Positions 39,327 through 51,100 of a stretch of DNA of 64,000 nt are shown here, in pieces. Within the stretch, counting starts at the first letter, position 1. The number at the start of each line of letters is the position of its first letter. The translations under genes and the position numbers were made by a program. Origin of the DNA: Callaeas wilsoni (lineage: Eukaryota; Chordata; Aves; Passeriformes; Callaeidae); NCBI GenBank assembly GCA_013398955.1, contig VWPU01002940.1, positions 116,431 through 180,430 on the forward strand. The letters run 5' to 3'. The notes under the pieces are model-generated. The model was given only the letters and a program-made list of their open reading frames with translations. It was not told where the DNA came from and ran no database searches.

Positions 39327-42300
39327 GGACAAATAATTATCCCAAAGAAAAGCTTTGGGAATGATGATAGTCATCTACTACTGCACCATTAAACTTAAAA
39401 AGTTTTTTGGTAATCAACACAAAAGGTTTAATTACCATAAACATTTCTTCCTGGACTAGCTTTGCTTCCATTAAAGTATATATTTCAAAAAAAAGCACCC
39501 TGTTTTTCTACTGATTTTAGAGAAGACAACATTGGGCCAACAATGACTACCTTTGAAATTTTTGCCCCAAAGTTCCCCATCTATGGGACTCTCGATCAAC
39601 TGCTACTTCCTACTTTATCTTCAGTAAAACACTTTGTTCTAAATTTTCTCCTGCCTTCATCTCTTAGTAGATCATCTTCATTAAGAAAACACTTTTTTAT
39701 AAATGGCAGTGATGAAAAAAGTGCCAAGTGGATTTCCTAGGGATCCAAATTGCTGAAGAAAAACGAAACAGTAATAAAAAAAAAATCCCCACTACATTGC
39801 TGAAAATGAAGTTGATTTTTCTCTTTTGTGAAGAAATGCTTCCTCAGCATTTGTAGCTTGTAATTCCCTTGCATTTATAATCTTCTTTAATTTATTTTGT
39901 CTTTGTTGGTTGGTTGGAGTTTTTGTTTTTGTTGTTTGTTTGTTTTTCAGAAATTGATGTAGAATAACTCCCTTTTTTGATTTCTGTACACTAGATATCC
40001 TAGATATTGTCCACAGAGTCCATCAAAACACATTTGACACTTAGTATCCTTAAAAATCAAGTGCTTAAATAATCTAAATCTGTACTCTCATATGTAACTT
40101 TAACTACTTAAATAGCTATAATGCTAATATTTTTACCATTACTATTCCTTTTCATAGATCATAAGTTCACACAAAATCACTATGATATCTGCTTTCCTGA
40201 ATAAGCTAGACCATACAGCTCTAGCCAACTTATTCCTGCATTAGGCTTAAGGATTTATACTAGAACTGAGATATTCCTCTTAAGAAGATATTGAGTCTTG
40301 ACTTAAAGATCCCTAATTATGGAAAATTTAACACATCTCTTGAAAATCTGTTTCACAGGATGATTACTCCAACTGTTATAAATGTGTCTGATTGGACTTT
40401 GCCAGTTACAGCATATTTTTTATTTATTATTTTAAAGTCAGGGCTTAATAATCTAATGCACCTTATAACAGCAACTTTCTCCAAGGAAAAAAAAAATGAC
40501 AAAGTTGCCTTACTGCCAAATGTACTATTTATTGAGGAAGGCGGCATTCTGCAACAGGACTAGAATCCAAATATAGCCTTATTGGGAGTTTTAGACTATA
40601 GATGTGCCTGTTTCTGATAGATAAATAAACTCTAAGTCTACTGTCTTGTGGTCTGAGGAAAGATATAATAGGACATGATACTCGGCAGAGTAAAAGTAGA
40701 TGAGGGACTGAGGTGGGGAACAGATGGGATTTACTGTTCATTTTTGAAGTTACATGTTTTTGAGTGAACACTATTTACTGCATTCTCATTTTGCATTTAA
40801 TTTGTATAGTTTAACTTCAATCAATTGGCATGGGAATGGTGGTCAGGGCTGAAAAGAGAGTGGAACTGATTCATATTCATCATAGATCTAACATGCTGAG
40901 CAGTGTCTGGTCTTTGATTTTGTAAAGACTCCTCAAGATACTTGATATTAGGCTACAAGTCACGGAATGTACTGTTGTAACTTGTACAAGATCCTAAATA
41001 ATTTTGAATTGGCTTGTGTTCAGTTCTTATGATTTTTTGGGCTTCCTTTTTTCTAATGTACATAAATTATTCTTCCCAATCCCATTAATGTTAAATATGC
41101 TTGCTGAGTTGTCTTCCAAGAACCTTTTATTTAAACAGAGTCTACCTGAGATAAATGACTTTCTTTTTTTTTTTTTTTTTAACTTACAACACCTGAGTAA
41201 AAGACCTCTGGGGCTTGCTGTCTTTGTATTATGATTTATTTGTTGATGTAAAAAGATTGCACTATGTAGCAGGTCTACTTTTCTCCCTCCTGTACTAATA
41301 CAACTACTATTATCTGTCCTCTTACTGAGAAATCCTGCCCAATAGAGCTGAGAGTAGAACACTGAGCAGTTTCCTGTCCACCTCTTCAGATCCTGGTGCC
41401 TATCAAAACATCTCAGGAAGACTCAGTTTCACTAGGATGACTTGTAAGAAGTGAGGGAACTGCTAGGAGTTCCAGTGCTTACTCCTACAGTAACACTGAC
41501 GGGAGCTGGAAACACGTCAACTCTCCATCCGTTCCCACCCACCCTTTATCTATTCTGTTTTTCAGGGAATTTGCCCCTGCAAAAGCCATGGTCCTGTCTC
41601 TGCACACCTATGGTATTTTATAAAAGCTACAGACAGTGAGAGCACGCCATGGCTGTTGGCCAATATCAGTCACTCCAGACCCTGCAGAGCTCAGTGTGGG
41701 AATGGGTAGTACCAACCATCCATATAAAGGGTCAGTGGAATAGGGAGCTACACGCTTTCTTCTCCTCACACATGAAACGAACCTGCTCCTTTCCAATGAG
41801 AAATAAATCCTTCCCTGAAAGTGGCCCCTGGATTTTCACTTGTGTGTCCTTGACTCCTGGAGAAAGCAAATATAAAGGCATCAGTCACTAGTCAGTGTTC
41901 TACTTTATTCTTTCAAAACTCTTTATATATCATTTGCTTTTCACTCAATGAGGATACTAGGTGAGCTTCAGGACCCAGGCTTTTGCAACTATCATCATTT
42001 TAGGATTACATTGAGTTAGCTCAATGTAGATGATAATAAGAAGTTATAAGTTTCTAAATATGCAACTTCTGTGATAGACCTTAAATATAAACTATGCGTA
42101 CGGTGTTCCGAATATGTGTTAATCCTACAGCTGAGCAGGTTTGGTTTTTTAATAAATCTGAATTAACATGATGCACTTTTTATGTGTATCAGAAATGAGA
42201 GGGAGAAGGTGGATTTAAGAAATACTTTTGGCAAATAGGCAACCAATTACAAGTAAGATGTTTTATCATATATAGCTGCATATTTAAACAATACAGAAAG

Positions 42301-42599
42301 GAAAGCTCTTAAGTTAGAGAAAGAATAATAAGGAATTTGAGACAGTAAAAACCTTTAAGCCAAAATTCTCAAAGATTCATTTGCTCAGCAAAAAATCTGG
42401 ACATGATCTGAACTCACACAGGAACAGTCCTATGGCATATTTGCCGCTGGTGATAGGCAGGCCAGTTCAAAGGAGTATGTTGCTGCAGCTTGATGCTCTG
42501 CCTAGAATGGGGAGAACAACTGGAACAATGCCTGATTTGCAAAGCTATCAGTGGTAAATGAAGAGCGGGTGTCATGCTGCTTTTGGTGTTGAACAATGC
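39327..42599. other. No recognisable gene or repeat
   Basis: AT-rich sequence with a T/G-rich simple stretch at 39905-39950 and a T17 run at 41164-41180. The largest frame is 111 codons on the minus strand (41027-41362). It spans the T-run, whose complement gives a lysine tract, and is not a credible gene. Confidence 0.55.
41164..41180. repeat. T17 homopolymer
   Basis: Uninterrupted T-run with no adjacent retroposon body on either side. Confidence 0.85.
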
Positions 42600-43010
42600 T
42601 GAAACCAGCCTGACTCATCAATCCCAAAGTTAAACATCCTGATGGTGAGATAAGATATGGTAGACCTGGTAAAATACCCGGACAAAGGACTAAACAAGTG
42701 GTACTGCTGATAACTTATCTAAAACTGCTGAGCTGACGCAGTTGGCCTGGAGACATATGACAGTCATATATAAAAGCCCAGTCCCAAATTTTAACACCAG
42801 GCTCTTCTAATGTATCCCTTGTTCGAGTAGATGCAAGGAGATTTCTCCCTTGACTGGGGATGCCCTGCAAGGTTATTCCTGGAGGCTGAGCAAAAGAGAC
42901 TTGCCCACTGTCATTGGTATGAGTGAGTACAACATCAATCTCTACTTAATAATTGGGTTTGCTAGCTTTAATAAAATTGCTTTAATACAATGGCTTTTAA
43001 TATAATTTCT
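42600..43010 (+). mobile_element. Probable solo LTR of an avian ERV
   Basis: The segment has an LTR-like layout. There is a TATA box in CATATATAAAAGCCCAG (about 42766-42782). It is followed by 'CCTGCAAGGTTATTCCTGGA', then 'CATTGGTATGAGTGAGTACA', then AATAAAATTGCTTTAATACA as a polyadenylation region (about 42970-42990). These blocks resemble a bird LTR I recall. I could not find confident TG/CA ends or a target duplication, so the limits are approximate. There is no retroviral coding sequence beside it. It could instead be a decayed piece of a longer element. Confidence 0.5.
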
Positions 43011-43673
43011 TCAATATTGCTTCATATTGCACTATATTATAATAGTTGTTATAGTTCCTATATTTTGTAGCAAATAATTCTGATTAAGATCTTTTTGTCT
43101 AATTATTATCATGATAAAGCATATATATTTATAAAAATATATCTGGTTTGCCATTCTTGATTCTGCAGGACAAAGTTGTATAAAGGTACAATTACATCTG
43201 TATAATCCTTTACACATAAATCACTGACAAAATCTGGTGCTAAGATTGGATCCAGCCACACATTGGCTCCTCTCTGAGAAGGAGTTTAGAAAGCAAGGGG
43301 GTCCTTTCTGCACCTATTAAGTCAATGGGAGGGCTTCTTTAATAAATTCTGTCTGAAGCTCCCGCTCTGCCTGCTACTGTTGCACAACACAAAACTGAGA
43401 AGTACCACTAGCTCCCACAACTATGTCCACTACTGAGGCTGCAAGTTACTGGAAAGCGAGACAAAAGGTCTGTGAAGCCCTAGAGCTATTTTGCCCCCCT
43501 CTAAGTCAGAACAAGATTATTTATTATTTCATAATTATGGTTTTTATGTCTGTGGTAGTGTCAAATGTCTCAGACAAAAAGATTTGTAAATATAGCTCCT
43601 ATTCAACTCTAACAGTAGATTACTATTATTGTCTTGTAATTGGCTGCCCAGCCTATAATGCCCCATGTACATA

Positions 43674-43970
43674 CACAGAATCACAGAATATGTTGGATTG
43701 AAATGGACTGATAAGGGTCAAGGTCAAGTCCTTGCTCCTCACAGGACTACCTAAAACTAAACTATATGACTAAGAGCATTGTCCATATGCCCCTTGAACT
43801 CTCTCAGCCTTGGTGCCATGTCCACCATTCTGGACAGCTTGTTCCAGTGACCGATTAGCCTCTTGGTGACCTTTTCCTAATGTCTAGTCTGAACTTTCCC
43901 TGGCTCAGTTTCACTCCATTTCCTCGTGTCCCACCACTGGTCACCATAGAGAGGAGATCAACACCTCCCA
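43674..43970 (-). mobile_element. CR1 LINE 3' fragment
   Basis: On the minus strand the tail reads ATTCTGTGATTCTGTGTAT. It follows CATTTCAATCCAACATATT, a diverged form of the CR1 terminal stem. Upstream is the RT-ORF end, with the ORF landmark 'GGTGGGACACGAGGAAATGG' preceding 'AGTGAAACTGAGCCAGGG'. About 300 bp is left. The match stops near 43970, and the next ~250 bp is unassigned. The copy is 5'-truncated and inactive. Confidence 0.88.
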
Positions 43971-45109
43971 CTACAGTGTTCACACATTCAAGTATGACTC
44001 CATGCTGGGACTTTCTGGATTTCTTCATTGTGGCTTTACTACCGCGGGGCCTCCTAGAGTAACCTTAGTCCCCTCCGTGGGAGGACATGAGCTGTGATTG
44101 ATGCCAGGAAATCACCTTTGGACACCATGCTGGACTCAGCTACTCCAGTCCTGGGCCACTTAGGAAACAGTTGCCATCTCTCACCCATTAACTACTCCCT
44201 GAGTCCCACATCCATCCTGTCTCTGACCGAGGCTTTAGTCTTGTGGCTCTAGGTCATAAGAAGTTTTATCATGTACCTTATCAGATAATTGAGTATAGTC
44301 TTTTGTAAGAGTTATGTCAGGTAACATTTAGAAATGCATGTAATCCCCAAAAGGAATTTGTCTCCACCTGAAGCAGCTGTTATCGAAGAATCTGCTATCA
44401 GGAAATAATTTCCTTTATGAATACATAAGCTGCTTCACTTTAAGGCTATTTAATATCATAAAATAAGGGTCTGTTAGAGAACTGAGAAGGGAGGAGAGAG
44501 TGAGATGGAAAATTTGAGCAGACTGCAAGTTATTAATTTTTAGGAGATACTTTTCATGCTGTCCTTACCCATACAAAAGAATGTAGGTGTGGAGAACTAA
44601 ATGCTCTTTCACCTAGAAGATTAGATTAGAAGTTAAATCTTTAAATTATTACAGAAAATTTATAATACATTTCTCTACCAAGTGCAAAAGCAATATAAAA
44701 GCTGTAAACCATAATCCTGTCCATTTCTAATGTAGCCATTAAAATACACTTCGACTCTTTTTTTTCCTGTCTCTCAAGTGACTGTATAAATTATACACCA
44801 GTAAAGGTATTATCTTGACTTTTTAAAATCTTCTTGTATGTGAATTTCCATTAAATGTTCCATCTTTAGTTAAAGGAAGAAACTTGGCTACCTTTTGCCC
44901 ATAGCTAAACCGTTGAGGTCTGCAATTTTTCTACCAACTGAAGATGTTTCTTCATCTTCTTGATACATTCTCTCTTTGGATACATAAGGAGAGCAGAGTC
45001 TCCACCTAAAGAGACAGAGAAGGACTGGATAAACAGTGTGCAGGGATTTTTTTTTTTTTTCTGATTGGTCACTAGTAAGTTTTCTGCCATTAGTTAAGAA
45101 AAAAGAGAT
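43971..45109. other. No recognisable gene or repeat
   Basis: A moderately GC-rich part (43971-44230) follows the CR1, then AT-rich DNA. A T14 run lies at 45047-45060. No supported element. Confidence 0.5.
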
Positions 45110-45400
45110 GGAAAAGTTCTACTAAATCATCCAGTCCAGCTCCTCCTCTGTGCTACACTTCATATTCCCCATGCTACACTTCATATTTTTGCTCAGAAAA
45201 AAATTTAAAGGGTTTGCATTTGTTCCCATATGAGCTTATTTCATACCACTGTTTCATGCTTTAACTTCCATTCAGGGAATCCTAAATAATTTCTGTCCAT
45301 CCTTTCCATTGTACTTGCCAGATATTTGTAGGGTGTTATGTTTTCCCCCAAGCCACTGTGTTGCCAGTTTTGTCTCCATGGTGTAGTAGGGCTGTCAGAC
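45110..45400 (-). repeat. Ancient CR1/L3-like 3' fragment
   Basis: 'AAATCATCCAGTCCAGCTCC' near the left end resembles a reversed CR1 3' terminus. 'AGATATTTGTAGGGTGTTAT', followed by GTTTTCCCCCAAG, resembles the conserved block that lies some 150-200 bp further into old amniote CR1 consensus sequences. Divergence is high and the call is from memory. A 16-bp direct repeat is at 45151-45187. The fragment may belong with the piece at 46590-46790. Confidence 0.5.
45151..45187. repeat. Direct repeat, 21-bp period
   Basis: TGCTACACTTCATATT occurs at 45151-45166 and again at 45172-45187. A small local duplication inside old repeat DNA. Confidence 0.85.
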
Positions 45401-46069
45401 CCACCTACAGCTACAGCTGCCATTACTTCTTGTTAGTCTTGCTCCATGCTGGTATGTCGACCTTTGACCATTTAGACAGAATTTTTAGTCTCTACATGAA
45501 TGGCTTGAGCTTATTTTTTGGAGAGTATAGAACAGCACAAGTCAGCCTTCCCTAAAACTGGGATTAAGGGGGAAAAGTCTATCACAAGAGAGAAAAAAAT
45601 ACATTCTTTTCTCTTAAGAAGCTGTAACAGACATGTGCCTTGCAGCACACACTCAACTTCCAGTTTCTGGGGAACATGACCCCTAGAACTAGGCCTATCC
45701 TTTTTGTCACTCCCCCCCACGACAACCCTGTCAAACTATGCAATTTCAAGCAGGAAAAAAATATCCACTACTTACATAGGTTTAAAAGACCCTTATGTTG
45801 ATTACGTTCTTCAAAATTTCTACCTTAATTCAGCAAGCTCAGTAACAACAGAGCTCTTAAAAAACTCTTGCCTCCTCTTGAGTGGCTGAACTTACTTTAA
45901 GAGAGCTGAAAAGGTAAAAAAAGCCTTTATACTTTTTTGTCCCAGCTGTTCATCCCTTTGTGGACCTGAATATCATGCATGAGAGCAGGAAATTGGGCTT
46001 TTGTGTATTCCCAGCAATTCTTTTCCTTTGACATTTGTAGGAGGTAAAGAGGAATGGCCTGACTAATGT

Positions 46070-46290
46070 GGAGAGATGAGGAAGGTGGGAAGTGCTAAGA
46101 GAAGACTAGAAGAAGGAAGTGATATGAGCCAAAAGAGAAGCTTAAGGAGCACAGAGCAAGGATTATGGACAAGCAGAAGAAGTGTCAGGCAGTGGATGGA
46201 GGAAAGGATTAGAGATATGAGAGGCAGGAGCTGTGGCAAGCAGAAGACCAAAACAGAGATCAGACAAGCAGAGGTAAACATGAGCCAGGA
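46070..46290 (+). other. Purine-rich segment
   Basis: About 220 bases in which G and A dominate on the plus strand. The 88-codon frame here (46076-46342) is a charged K/R/E/S-rich product of that bias and is not taken as a gene. Confidence 0.5.
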
Positions 46291-46589
46291 TGTGAGTATG
46301 AAAAAATACACTGTTGACAGATCATACAGCTACAGGCTGTAGCATCATGAATATTCACAAAAGCACCAAGCTAAAATTGCACTGGCATTTCCTACCACTT
46401 GAATGCTTGATTTTGCAATCTGAACATTCTTTTAACATAAATTTTTAAATGTAACTCTCTGTAGATAAATAATCCAGAGTTATGTATTTAGATTGTGTTG
46501 TGTACATATAATCATGCTTAGCTTCTTTGTATGGAAATGCAATGATACAACTTGCTTCAGGCTCAAGCCTTGAGCTCTTTTCACGTGTC

Positions 46590-46790
46590 CATAGCCTCAG
46601 TCTTATTTGATCAGCATGTAATCTCTCTGTCATTCTTCTTTGAATTCCTTCTAAATTACTAAGGAGGTGCCCAAGACTGAATATAATAATTTGTCCATGG
46701 TCAGACCAGAGTTATAGGGAAATAATATTGCACTATATGTCTTCTTGCATAGTTGATACTTCCGTCAGCTACACTCTTTTGCTGCTATAC
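46590..46790 (-). repeat. Ancient CR1/L3-like internal fragment
   Basis: In plus-strand order: TTTGAATTCCTTCTA; GGTGCCCAAGACTGAATATA; CCATGGTCAGACCAGAGTTA; then ...TAATATTGCACTATATGTCTT and TTGATACTTCC. This follows the reversed order of the old amniote CR1 RT-ORF end ('GGTGCCCAGAACTGAACACA', 'GGTCTGACCAGAGCAGAGTA'). Diverged and non-coding. Limits are approximate. Confidence 0.6.
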
Positions 46791-48121
46791 TACACTACAA
46801 ATTCAAATCTAATTACATGTTCTGCATCATACCTCTGCTTCATTAGTGCTTCTCTCATGGCTTCTCCGTGCTGCTATGCGTGTTTCTACATGGAAAACAA
46901 TCCTTTCTGTGTGAAGGTGGGATGGGGGTGGAAGTAAACAGAAGAACACAAATAATAATTCAGACGAAGCAGTAGAAGTTGATCTACTATTCCAGAAGTT
47001 GCTCTACTGGTTGACTCTACTAGTGGTTCCACCACTCTCCAAGTCAAAAAGGAAGTCTAGAGGATTAAAAAAACCAGTTTGGCTTAAAAGGAAATTCAAT
47101 CTTCTGTAAAGATTATAACAAATACTCCGCAATTTTTTTTCCAGTATGTATCTATCTAAAACTGTCTATCTGCCTACACAAAGAAATAAAAGACAGCAGC
47201 AGTGACAGTAAGTTAGGAAGTATACAAATTTGAGGTGGAGAACAAAAGAACTCAGAAGAAAATGGGTCTGGGCAGTTAAAATGTAACAGTAAGAATCTGT
47301 TAGGAATATTGATGGCAAACAGAATCAAAATGACAGTGTTGACTGATTAGTAAAAAATTTGACCAATGGAGAAAGAGCAAAAGTGCTAAATAAGTGTGTA
47401 TGGTTTATGTTTGAGGGGAAAAAATGTGATAGTACTATATATTAATTGAAACTTTCCACTTTAAGAGTGAGGAAGAGTGATGATAAACAGAGCTACCAGA
47501 ATTAGTAATTTTAAAATCAGCAAGTCCAAATTACATTTATATAATGACAACTTTTTAAGAGTTGGCTAGGAAACACTGGGAAAAAAAGAGCAGTCTAAAA
47601 TAAAACTAATACTGTACTAACAGATCAGAGAACCCTGATTTTCCTGAGTCTCTGCAGCATCAATTAGCTTGGCCTACTGCTTTAAATGCTCTTAGCAATT
47701 TCTTGAGTGGAATATAAAAGTTACACATTTTAGATGGTGCAAAGTCTAAAAGAAGGATAAATAACACAGAATACAGGCCGTTGGTACAGAATGACCTAGT
47801 AAGCTAGTTGTGGTGAACCAAAATGTTTCAGGATGGGAAAATGCAATGTTGTGAACATAAGAACAAGGAAAGTAATCCATAAAGAATTGAGGTCATGGTA
47901 TGAAATAGTCTCAGATGGTTGAGTTGGATAGTCAGCCTAATATGAGTTGTAATAGTGATGTTGTAGACAAAAAGCCATTTTGGAAATCTTTGTTCGCCAA
48001 AGCTAAATTACCACTACACTAGAATTACTGTGCCCAGTTCTGCTGCTCATGATTTAGCAGAGAGAAGAAGAGTTCAGGGTTCCTAGAGTATTAAGATATA
48101 TGGGAGGACATAAAGAATTTG

Positions 48122-48125
<4 letters not shown>

Positions 48126-48156
<31 letters not shown>

Positions 48157-48170
48157 ATATATATATATAT
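48126..48170. repeat. (AT)n microsatellite
   Basis: About 27 bases of uninterrupted TA repeat, a GTG interruption near 48153, then about 16 more bases of AT. Likely length-polymorphic. Confidence 0.95.
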
Positions 48171-51100
48171 GTAGGAGAACAAAATTTGATAATAAAGGGC
48201 TTCTCTGTCTAGCAGACATAACACGATCTAATGGCTGGAAGGAGAAGCTAAACAAATTCCGTGAGAAATATGGAACATGTTTTTAACATTAGAACAAAGT
48301 GCCAAGTGTTGTGGTATAGCTGCTATCACACGAATTACTTTTATCAGGGTTGGATGCCTTACTAAACCACAGCTGTTGGAGATGAAGCAAGAATTAAATC
48401 ACAAAAAATACTTAAGCCCGTGTTGCTGTTGTATATTAGATAATCACTTATTTAATGCTGTTCTTAAATTCCAGGAATATTTTACCCTGGATGCACAAAT
48501 CTGAATATTTCCAAGTTTAGCATTTATATGGGATTTTTGCTTTTGCATCTCTGACTGCAAAAACTAGTGATAGAGAATATTTGTATTCTTGTGGCAACTC
48601 TGAAATGTAATAATTAAAACACCCTATTATATAGGGCATGATTCAGGCATTTATTAGATGGACTGTCTCAGACCTTAGGAGGCTTGGTGGAGCTAAAAGT
48701 TTGAAATCAAGTCAAGTTGTTGTTTGATATTGAGTGTGCACCTCTAGGGTTTCTGAGTTTCAAGCCCTGATTGCTACCTCTTGAAGTTGCATGATTGTTT
48801 TTTTGCATTTAAAATGTTTTTCTTTCCTCTGTATGAAAAAATACTGGCCGAACTTCTAGCAGTTCAGCAAAACTGATGAGACTAAGCTTATCTGTAAATT
48901 TTAGCCCATATGTACTCCCATGATGAAAATGCCCATAATTATACAGGAAGTACATTCACATAAACAAACACCTGGAAAATGTATTGAAGAAGATTTCCAT
49001 TTACTCTTTGTTTGAGGCATAACAATATTAGCTACAATGATTATAGGCAAACTCACATGTTATTCTCTTAATAAGCACATATACATTTGATAGCCAGTAA
49101 ATAGCAGCACGAACACTTTCAGAAGTCTCTTTAACACAAGGTCATGCATATCAGGTATATCACAGTGCCCTCTGTGAAACCCTGATCAGCTACTTTCTTT
49201 TTGTGAGATGAAAAGTCTCTCAGCATCTCATTCTTGTGTCTGTAGCAGCTCTTTGTATCTTATAGATCCTACAAAAAACAAACAAACATAAATGAGAGTA
49301 AGTCTAACCAATTCTCTATTGAATTCAAGTCTGACTATTCAGTTAAATCAGACACAATGTTTTGTATTTGACAAATGTAGGAATGTTCATATCAACAGGA
49401 CACCATAAATGTGACCGTTTCAGGGCACTTCTAGGAAACAAAAGTACAATAGAAGGGTGATGACCCACTGAAAATAACCTATGTGAAGCATACACATCAA
49501 ACCAGTTATTCAACATGCTGTTGCTATTTTCTTTGACGTTGGGTGCTGCATAGCCCTTACAACCCTGAGCACTCTTGAGTGCAGGTATCTGTTCCTCCAC
49601 TCTGAAAGGCTGTGTGCAAATCCTGTTGGGGTGGGGCACCAGAGATAAAGACACTGCAACTTGAAAATGGTGACAGCTGCTGAGCTGGCATCACATGCTT
49701 GAGATGAGTGTCCAGAAGCAATTTATCAACCTTTTGCTCTTCATACTTAAATATGTTTTAAGACATTGTGATCATACTCAAGTGCGTGTGCCCCAGATGC
49801 TTTCGGGTCGTGGTTGTAACACGGTTCAGGAGCATGTTCAAACGTCGCTCATTTATACATGTAAAAGGTGGGGGCCGCCAGCTGCTGGGCTGCCGCTTTC
49901 CTTTGCAGAGGCAGATGCCAAGATGACGGTGCTGAGGTTTGTGCTTTTCTCCCTGTCTTCAGAGGAGTGTAGCACATGACCACGGACCAAGGAATTTACA
50001 AGTCCGGGCCCTCCTGCACCAACACTGCTGGCCAGTTTCCTGTAAATCTTGAAAAAAGAATTCGCACATCACAACTCTATGTGAAGGCCTTTACAAACTC
50101 ATTCCAGGATCCCATGGAGATGGTGAGATCCAATTTTTGCCTGTGAAAAACCAAAGCAGAGACCTAAACTTAGTCCTTTTACTCCCAGACCCAGGTTATC
50201 ACTCTTCCAGCATGGGGGGAAGTCCAGAAACACACAACCCTTCACCAATTCCTACTCAGAAGCTGATGAGTGCTGGGTGGAACTGGCCACACAGCGGGTG
50301 CGGCCATGGCACCGACACAAAAGAAGCTGATTCAGCTCATTCCCAGATAATTTTCACTGTCTTTCCCTGCTGGAATTTGTGGGAGGGCTAGACCAGCAAT
50401 AGCAGCATCAGATCTTCCTCCAGCTCCTCGGGTTGCAGTGAGTAGCAAAAGAAGAGTGGTAACTCCTGCACCGGAGTGGTTTGGGGAGCTCCACAGGAAG
50501 GATCAGTGCTAGAGCTGTGTTGGGCATGGTGGCCTCCCCTCATGCTACGGTTACTCAGCTCTTTCACAACACTCCTAATGGTCTCACCCCTGGAGACTGG
50601 AGCAAGACTTGTAGCTACTTAGTGACCAGTCTAAATAGCAGTCTTGCAGAGCCACAAATTAGATTAGAGCAGGCTCTGAAATGCTGACAGATCTGGGCCT
50701 ATGGTCTCCAAGCTTGGCCCTGACCATTCAGGGAATAAGCAACTGTGAACAATCTTTGGGAAAAATCAGTGCCAAAATTCTTACTGTTCGTCTCTGAGTC
50801 AAGTGACCAATTCTGATTTCTCTTCCACTCGAGTCTTAAGAAATCTGCAGGTAGATGTGATGCCTGAGAGTCATCTGTGAAAAGAAAAGCCACATGAAAG
50901 TTGAAGTTAGGGACAGATGGTACATAGCATGCATATGAAGATGCATTTGAGTGATTAATAGAGAAAGATTAAGTCAAAAGGATGAGAGGTAGAAGAAGCT
51001 ACTGATTACAATAGCTCTGTACTCTCAGTGCTGAAAATAGGTTTGACAAACTCTGAATCTATTTCTGTGAGTTGAGAGAAGATACAGCAGCATTGTGAAC

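Noticed and set aside
41027..41362. 111-codon minus-strand frame with a lysine tract
   Set aside because: The tract is the translated T17 homopolymer, so the frame depends on a length-variable run.
46076..46342. 88-codon charged K/R/E-rich frame
   Set aside because: It follows from a purine-rich segment, and no motif is present.
10570..49850. TTCAGGAGCATGTT present near 10578 and near 49827, suggesting a shared repeat
   Set aside because: A 14-base match between two places in 64 kb is expected by chance, and the flanks do not align.
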